From positions 1,364,001-1,428,000 of the forward strand of contig JAHCVI010000003.1 in the NCBI GenBank assembly GCA_019096155.1: a stretch of 64,000 nt of DNA. Direction: 5' to 3'. The notes beneath the pieces are model-generated. The model had not been told where the DNA came from and did no database searches. It saw only the letters and a list, made by a program, of their open reading frames with translations. Of the stretch, positions 57,876-64,000 are shown one piece after another. Source of the DNA: Staphylotrichum longicolle (Eukaryota > Ascomycota > Sordariomycetes > Sordariales > Chaetomiaceae). Every line of letters starts with the position of its first letter. Position 1 is the first letter of the stretch. The position numbers were made by a program, and so were the translations under genes.

Positions 57876-58714
57876 GCCGAGACTTGACAAGCCACGACAC
57901 GACGAGCCACCACACGACAGGAGAGGAAAGCGTCCACGCGGGAGCGTCGCCGAGAGAGGAGAGTGGCGTCGAAGACGAGTCTATGCCCGCAACGACGAGA
58001 GAAAAGAGACCGAATGACGACAGAGGAGAGGCCGTCAGACGGAAAGGGGATCATGAGACACTCAGCTTTTGTCAGATCTTCAGTGGACGAGATGAAGACG
58101 TGAAGCTGAGGTGAACTGAGGAACAAGAAAACGGAGAACGAGGGAACAGGAAAACATGAGCTTCTTATAGCTACGAAAACATACAACATGCAAGCGGCGA
58201 TTCAACATCGTGTACAGCTTGAAACACTGGTAGTCACAATGCCGGCGAACAGACTCTTCGTCGGGCGCATGCGTCCTATGCAAGATGGCTAGTACTTCTG
58301 CGTCCAGCCGGGTCATGGTCTTCAGGGATAACCTTCACCTTCTCCTCATAGCAGACACGTGTCTCTGGCCGTAGAGATTGATTCAGATTATGTAGTGAGG
58401 TTTTTGTGTCCAGGAAGGGTCACTGTGCCTTGAGTCTTCTGAACTTTCCCCCTGAACTGCCCCTTAAGTAAACAAACATATTGATAGGAAGGGATCCTCA
58501 ACGACAAGGTGTTGACAGAGCTACGTGGAAGGCAAAGCATCAGACATTAAGTCCCAATTTGGGACACTTGGAGTTTTAACAGGACCCTTGATGCATGCTT
58601 GGACCGCAGAGAGCGTGTTTGAAGCAGCTTCGTGAGAACTGGTTGCTATAGAGAAACCCGCAAAAAAGCACAGCCTCCAGAGTACCTAACTACCTGACGA
58701 TGCTTCGCACAGTT
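57876..58714. other. intergenic, promoter of the gene at 57875
   Basis: Also the 3' side of the CoA-binding gene. No gene recognised. Confidence 0.5.
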
Positions 58715-59648
58715 TCACAACTTGCCTGCGGACTTGAGACCCCTCTCCCCGTCAACCAACACGCACCACCCCTCAGAGCCCCAACCTCCATCGCCCCCCA
58801 GAACCGTCTTGAAGTTCTCGCGCGCAAATGCCAGGACCTCGTCGTTGAACGTCCCTGGTTGCAAGAATACAGATTGGATTCCCAGCCCCTTGGCCTCCTG
58901 CAGCGTCTTGAGCGTGACAGCAGGTGGCGTGATGATGGAGACGGCGGTTTCCCCGGCACCGTCCAGCGCTGAGAGTGAGGTCACGGTGGGGTACTCCTTT
59001 CCGTCCACCTCGATGGCCGGCGCACCCGGGTTGATGGGCGTCACCGGCAGGTCGTGGTTCACATACCACTTGAAGACTGCGGCGGGAGTTTGTGTGTTAG
59101 CATATGAGATCTCGATCGGCTTGCATCAGCAGGTTGGTCCTCTGTCCATCGCCATGCGCATCATTTGAAGCAGAGAGATGCACATGGCGAGTTGTAGGTT
59201 GTTGTCTCTGCATCTCTCCGAAGAATCGCTAGTGGCATCATGCCATGTACAACTTGTCCAGACGCAAATGGCTAGTCCAATGCAAACGGCGATTTTGACG
59301 ACGGCGTGGCCGGGGTGGTGACTGCAGCAGACGCGTGGATGGTGTTGTCCGCGAGTCCGCCATGTCCGGGGAGTCGGATGTTGAGATGAAGTACGTACCC
59401 TTGTAGCCATATTTCTGAGTATTGGTACTTGCGCCCACGACGGCGTACTTGGGCGCCTGGAAGAAGGCGCGCAGAGTGGAATCGCTCGAGGCCATTGTCG
59501 CTGTTGAGTTGAAGTGTTGTTGCAGTGTTTGGTGGGGTATGTTCGCCGAGGTGCGAGTTGGGGATGAGAATGCGGGGCGGCTGAGGGTGATCCTGGGCTT
59601 AAGAACGAAAGCGCTCGAGGGACTGGCAAGACGGCGCAGCAGGCGCAT
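58715..59648 (-). CDS. CoA-binding (YccU-like) domain protein with two possible starts
   Basis: Exon 1 ends at 59399 (GTACGT donor), exon 2 is 59076-58715. From the ATG at 59495 the protein is 152 residues: MASSDSTLRAFFQAPKYAVV, GASTNTQKYGYK, then VFKWYVNHDLPVTPINPGAP, EIDGKEYP-like text (EVDGKEYPTVTSLSAL), SIITPPAVTLKTLQEAKGLG and SVFLQPGTFNDEVLAFAREN. This is the Rossmann-type CoA-binding domain shared with the N-terminus of succinyl-CoA ligase alpha. An in-frame ATG at 59648 adds 51 residues (MRLLRRLASPSSAFVLKPRI and more), rich in Arg and Ser with no acidic residue, as in mitochondrial presequences. The gene may therefore give a mitochondrial and a cytosolic form. Substrate and partner unknown. 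Confidence 0.85.
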
Positions 59649-60463
59649 GACTATGGCAACGAAAACACTGCCCAAAGTAAAAATAAGAATGGCGTTTTCT
59701 TCTGAAGCCAATCACGCAAATTCGCGGCAATGAGGCTGCAGGAATTGGTTCAGCCGATCAACCCGGATCGAGTGCCGGCCATGATGACGGAGACACAGTC
59801 TGCCTCGGGTGCCCCGCCCGAACTTGGATAGCTTCCCTTGAAGCGAGAACCAAAATCTTGACAACAAGTCATCCAACTGTTTGCGACACGACCCCTTTAT
59901 TTAAGAGGGCGGCAAGTAGGCACAAGACATCAACCCGTGTAGGCCCTGAACGATTTGTGCATACGTGCCCATATGGGAACAGACAGACAGAGTCCTCGTT
60001 GAGGCTCTTGTCCTTGCTTTAAGTCCCCAACACTGATCACCAAAGATCAAGTCACAAGGGTGACACCGAGTTGAAACAGTGATCGGTGCTTTTAGTAGAC
60101 CTTCTGTAAATGTCACAAGCGAGTGGTTATTTAAAAATATCATTATCAGCTCTGCATCATCTCTTGAACGAGAACGAGAGGGTATTTGGTGTTGCATGTG
60201 GTCTGTTCAAGTGGAACCCTAACCCTGGAACCTTCGTGGCGCGGGGTCCCGGTTGCCCCGTGAGACAAACAGGAAGGGGAACAAGGCAGGACAACAACTG
60301 GGGCAAAGGTGGGGCAGCAATTCTGGGCGGAAACCACTTGGTTCCCCTTCCTCAGCTCAGCACTCCGCCTTTTTGGTCACCGCTTGCCTGTCGCATCGCG
60401 TTTTCTTCCCTCGCTCCAACATTCGCAATCCTCGTCAAGATCACTCACCACGTTTTAAACACA
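59649..60463. promoter_or_regulatory. divergent promoter between CoA-binding and Cdc4-type genes
   Basis: Contains the telomere-repeat-like box at 60215-60226, about 240 bases before the myosin light chain start. Confidence 0.5.
60215..60226. promoter_or_regulatory. telobox-like motif
   Basis: AACCCTAACCCT, upstream of the Cdc4-type gene. Confidence 0.45.
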
Positions 60464-61330
60464 ATGGTAAGTCAGACCCTTCACGCAGCACACGCACAAG
60501 CGTGCCCCTTTCGGCTCCCACACGAGGAAGGCCGATCGGCCACGCAAATTCCCCGTTGTTAGTGCAGAAGCGCAGCGCAACACCTGTCAGCCAAACAGGG
60601 TGGGGAGCAACAAGAAACGTCCGACATCGTCGTCTGAACAGTCAGCTTCACGAACGCTGCATTTGGTCTTGCACCTGCGCTGTGTTCCCTCAAGCTAGCC
60701 GATTTCGAAGACGAATCCGTTCCGGAACCGAACCAACCACTGCATCATTGAAACGAGGACGCAATGGCCCCTAACAACTTTGATTCACAGGCTTCGACCA
60801 ACTACAAGGAGGCGTTTTCGCTCTTCGATACCCGCGGTGTCGGCCGTGTCGTTCTCGACAAACTCGGCGATCTTCTCCGCGCCTGCGGCCAAAACCCGAC
60901 CCTTGCCGAGATTCACGATCTGGAGAAGAGCATTGGCGGTGAATGTGAGGAATCCTGGCTTCTGGACCTTTGGTTATACTGGTTGCTGACGTCCACCTTT
61001 TACAGTCGACTTTGAGACTTTCCAGCGCATCCTCAACCGGCCCGGCGGCTTCCGCGACCCTGGCGAGCCCGAGGAATACTGCCGCGGTTTCCAAGTGTTT
61101 GACAAGGACATGACGGGCTTCATCGGCGTCGGCCAACTCAAGTACATCCTGACCAACTTGGGCGAGAAGATGACGGAAGAGGAGGTGGACGAGCTGCTCA
61201 AGGCTGTCGACACTAGCTCCGGGCAGGTGAACTACACAGGTACGCAACAAGTATTCCAGTGGTCGGAATTGAGCCATTTGCTGACATTTCACGCTCAACA
61301 GAGCTCGTCCGGACGATTCTCTCGAACTGA
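60464..61330 (+). CDS. Cdc4/Mlc1-type myosin essential light chain (EF-hand)
   Basis: Exons 60464-60466 (the ATG alone), 60791-60944, 61006-61239 and 61302-61330 give 139 residues, the expected size. The protein begins MASTNYKEAFSLFDTRGVGR, continues LGDLLRACGQNPTLAEIHDL, then FQVFDKDMTGFIGVGQLKYI, LGEKMTEEEVDELLKAVD and ends ELVRTILSN. Four EF-hand folds are recognisable; the first and last loops lack a full calcium-ligand set, as usual in essential light chains. Fission-yeast Cdc4 and budding-yeast Mlc1 bind IQ motifs of myosin II and V for cytokinesis. An alternative start at 60764 (MAPNNFDSQ) needs no splicing at the first junction and reads in frame into exon 2; the spliced ATG is preferred because MxSTxYKEAF is the usual N-terminus. 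Confidence 0.9.
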
Positions 61331-62423
61331 AAATAACGACGTCATGGGATATCGCGAAAAAGACGTGGTAGCACCTTGCTCAAGGGGGTTCCGCGGCGAG
61401 ACGAGAATCATGGAGGGAACTGCATGGGTTGCGTGATGGGCGGTTGGCGTTGGAGTCTTGTGCAATCTGGATTGTATTGAATTTGGGCGCCTGGATTGGT
61501 CTTGCCGTTGCACCATTCAGGATTTGGGATAGGGTACACAGTTAGATACCTAGCAGCAATGGGAAGTTATACCACAGGATAACACTCGATCGCGAGATGA
61601 GCGTCAACCGCCAGGCCGACTCTTCAAACACGTTGGCCTCTGGTATGGGATGGCTCGGGACCACCTCACCCCTGGTGTGCTTGTTCCAGGTTGGTGCCTC
61701 GGTTTAGTGGATCAGGGCTTGGCGCGCTGCAGGCCTTAAGTCCAGCTGCAGCGTCGCATCGTCTCAGGGCGGCTTTGAGCCAAAGCATATCAACTGCTTA
61801 TGCTTCGACAGCAGTTCCAGACATCATCAACCAAGCACCTGAAAAGGACAGTTCTCAGTCGAGTGCATTTGCCAGAGCCCAATCTGCGATCGTTTGCTAC
61901 GTTGGGAATGCCCACTGTCTCTCCGCACCTGCACCCACACGGCTTTGCCCCGCCATTTGTCGGACTCCCGAACCTAACAGTGTCCTGATCCTCAGCGGTT
62001 GCGTGCTCACTGTGGCAGCCTGTTGTCCACTCTGAGCCACTCCGGCGTGTTCCACCAGAGCTTCCAGGTTCCCCGCAATTGGCAATTGGGCGTGCATTTG
62101 GACCCCACGGTCCTCGAGCTTCACTCGTCACCCGACTGTTGTCTTCGTTCACACTGGCGCCCGCTACTCCCCCCATCCGGCAGGCCGTGTTCCTGCTGCT
62201 CCTTTCCGTCCTTCTCTTTTCCGCAACCACCGTCATCCTGGCTGCCCCGCGCATCGTCCCCCGCCTTTCTGCCCTCTTCACCCAGCTCAAGTACAGCAAG
62301 GCCCATCAAGCACCTCTCGGAGGACTCGGTGGCTTTACTGCTGTCACGACTGGTCGCCCGCCTCTGGGTACCTTGACCTACTCGTCTCAGCCTTCGTTCT
62401 TCACCCACGCGCCCCACGTCGAC
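61331..62423. other. intergenic and upstream region of the Prd1-type gene
   Basis: An open frame runs from about 62079 into the peptidase but has no ATG before 62424; it includes a hydrophobic, Arg-containing stretch that could be an upstream leader if another exon supplies a start. No other feature seen. Confidence 0.45.
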
Positions 62424-64000
62424 ATGGCCAAGTACGCCAACCCCCCTCAGGCCCCGCCGCTCTTCACGGGCACCAAGGACAGCATCGTCGCCGACTCCAA
62501 GGCCCTGTGCGACAAGACTCGTTCGCTGCTCGACTCCCTCGTTGCCAACATCAAGCCGGCCGAGAACCCCTCCGCTGCCACCTTCGAGTCCGTCATCCGT
62601 CCCCAGACCGAGGATGAGAACGAGGGCTCCCTCAGTGCCCGCATCCTCGGCTTCTACCAATATGTCTCCGGCGACAGCGCCCTCCGTGACGCGAGTACCG
62701 AAGCTGAGAAGATCATGGACGAGTTCGGCATCGAGTGCAGCATGCGCGAGGATGTGTTCCGCATCGTCGACGCCGTCTATAACAACTCGGGCCTCTCCGA
62801 GAGCATCAAGAAGGACAAGGATCGGCTGATTGACGCCGCCCTGGCCAAAACGGCCGGCCTCGACGACGTCGAGAGCGCACGGCTGCTTGAGAAGGAGCGA
62901 AAGAGCTACCTGAGAAACGGCCTCGGCCTTCCAGAGGGCCCGCAGCGGGATCGGTTCAAGGAGATCAAGAAGCGGCTCAGCCAGATCCAGATTGCCTTCC
63001 AGAAGAACCTGAACGAGGAGAACGGCGGCATCTGGTTCACCAAGGAGGATCTCGATGGCGTCCCGCAGGATGTCTTGGACACGCTGGAGAAGGGCACAGG
63101 CGAGAACGAGGGCAAGCTCCGGCTCTCGTTCAAGTACCCCGACCTGTTCCCTACGCTCAAGTTTGCCAAGAACCCGGAGACACGCCGTAAGGTCTTCATC
63201 GACAACGAAAACAAGTGCAATCAAAACGTCCCTCTCTTCAAGGAGGCCATCCTCCTTCGCGACGAGGCTGCCCGCCTCCTCGGGTATCCCGACCACGCCT
63301 CGTTCCGCATCGAGGACAAGATGGCCAAGACGCCCAAGACCGTCCTTGACTTCCTCGGAGATCTCAAGACCCGCTTGGCCCCTGGTGGCGTCAAAGAGAT
63401 TGAACATCTGCTGGCGCTGAAGAAGAAGGACCACGAGGCCCGGGGTCTGCCTTTTGACGGCAACTACTACCTCTGGGACCACCGGTTCTACGACCGGATG
63501 ATGGTGGAGCAGGAGTACAGCATCGACGAGAATGCCATCGCCGAGTACTTCCGCTCAAGTCCACGGTCGCTGGCATGCTCCGCATTTTCGAGGAACTGTT
63601 TGGCCTGGTCTTGTCGAGCTAACGCCCGAGGATCGCAAGCGCATCTCGCCGACTGGCAAGGCCGAGGATATCGCGTGGCACGATGATGTCATCATCTTCA
63701 GCGTGTGGGATGATGCTGGCGAGGGCGACGGCTTCGTCGGCTACCTGTACCTCGACCTGCATCCCCGCCCTGGCAAGTATGGCCACGCGGCCAACTTCAG
63801 CCTGCAGCCTGGCTTCCTGAAGGCTGATGGCACGAGACGGTACCCGGCCACTGCCCTTGTCTGCAACTTCAGCAAGCCCACGGAGAAGAAGCCGTCCCTC
63901 CTCAAGCACGACGAGGTTGTGACTCTGTTCCACGAGCTGGGTCACGGCATCCACGACCTCGCCGGCCGGACTCGGTTTGCCCGCTATCACGGAACGTCGA
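62424..64000 (+). CDS. PRD1: thimet oligopeptidase / saccharolysin (M3 metallopeptidase), 3'-truncated by the window, two frame breaks
   Basis: Zinc oligopeptidase that cuts short peptides in cytosol, vacuole or mitochondria. From the first ATG at 62424 it reads MAKYANPPQAPPLFTGTKDS, then the M3 N-terminal helical domain (RDASTEAEKIMDEFGIECSM, REDVFRIVDAVYNNSG), KEIKKRLSQIQIAFQKNLNE, LRLSFKYPDLFPTLKFAKNP and NYYLWDHRFYDRMM. Two breaks follow: near 63549-63554 and near 63609-63614; one added base at each restores EYF-PLKSTVAGMLRIFEELF and ELTPEDRKRISPTGKAED. Further on, WHDDVIIFSVWD, LDLHPRPGKYGHAANF, YPATALVCNFSKPTEKKPSL and the catalytic HELGH (63931-63945) are intact. The last part is beyond the window. 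An upstream leader is possible but lacks a start codon here. Confidence 0.92.

Noticed and set aside
62079..62423. N-terminal extension of the Prd1-type peptidase with a hydrophobic segment
   Set aside because: The open frame has no ATG (it begins with TTG), so a leader or membrane anchor cannot be supported without an upstream exon.
1..64000. Secondary-metabolite cluster, CRISPR array, rRNA or intact mobile element
   Set aside because: No core biosynthetic enzyme, spaced repeats, rRNA-like sequence, transposase core or reverse transcriptase was recognised.

Overview
The window is nuclear DNA of a filamentous ascomycete (Pezizomycotina, most likely Sordariomycetes). The evidence is GC-rich coding sequence, many 45-80 base introns with GTRNGT donors, CTAAC-type branch sites and YAG acceptors, no operons, and single-copy genes of typical fungal type. 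I cannot settle the genus. Exon boundaries were derived by hand from splice signals and reading phase; for the well-resolved genes every exon sum is a multiple of three.

Layout. 1-16 kb: 3' part of an importin-9/Kap114 gene (+), a PI31 proteasome regulator (-), an SRR1-like gene (-), an F-box/ankyrin gene (-), a shrunken Dcc1-like cohesion gene (+) and an RBR ubiquitin ligase (-). 16-24 kb: Rad4/XPC (-), a Cuz1-like AN1 zinc-finger gene (+), an MTP18-like mitochondrial gene (-) and ATP synthase subunit K (+). 23.7-31 kb: a gene-poor block with three genes I do not recognise, two of them divergent from one promoter. 31-43.4 kb: a mitochondrial-type membrane protein (+), Vps36 of ESCRT-II (-), a Thp3/LENG8-type SAC3/GANP protein (+), a 4.3 kb stretch without genes, and the polarity scaffold Bem1 (+). 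44.8-51 kb: a CENP-B-type HTH protein (-), a paralogue of the 25.8 kb coiled-coil gene (+), another unrecognised gene (+) and a small glycine-rich protein (-). 51.4-55.4 kb: one long gene (-) with a duplicated C2H2 plus DUF3716-like unit and a C-terminal cupin resembling Mif2/CENP-C. 56.8-64 kb: an orphan gene (-), a CoA-binding protein with two possible starts (-), a Cdc4/Mlc1-type myosin light chain (+) and a truncated-by-window thimet oligopeptidase/Prd1 gene (+).

Most recognised genes are housekeeping and do not form one pathway. No secondary-metabolite cluster, intact transposon, tRNA, rRNA or CRISPR array was seen. The less ordinary material is (i) the internally duplicated zinc-finger/DUF3716/cupin gene, (ii) a pair of small coiled-coil paralogues about 21 kb apart, (iii) a near-identical core-promoter element in front of two otherwise unrelated orphan genes, one of them sharing its promoter with a member of that pair, and (iv) repeated telomere-repeat-like boxes in promoters.

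Sequence quality matters here. At least seven genes, including Vps36 and the Prd1-type peptidase, are interrupted by frame breaks that each look like one missing base, mostly in or beside short homopolymers. The simplest reading is base-level errors in the assembly, so broken frames in this window should not be taken as pseudogenes without checking.
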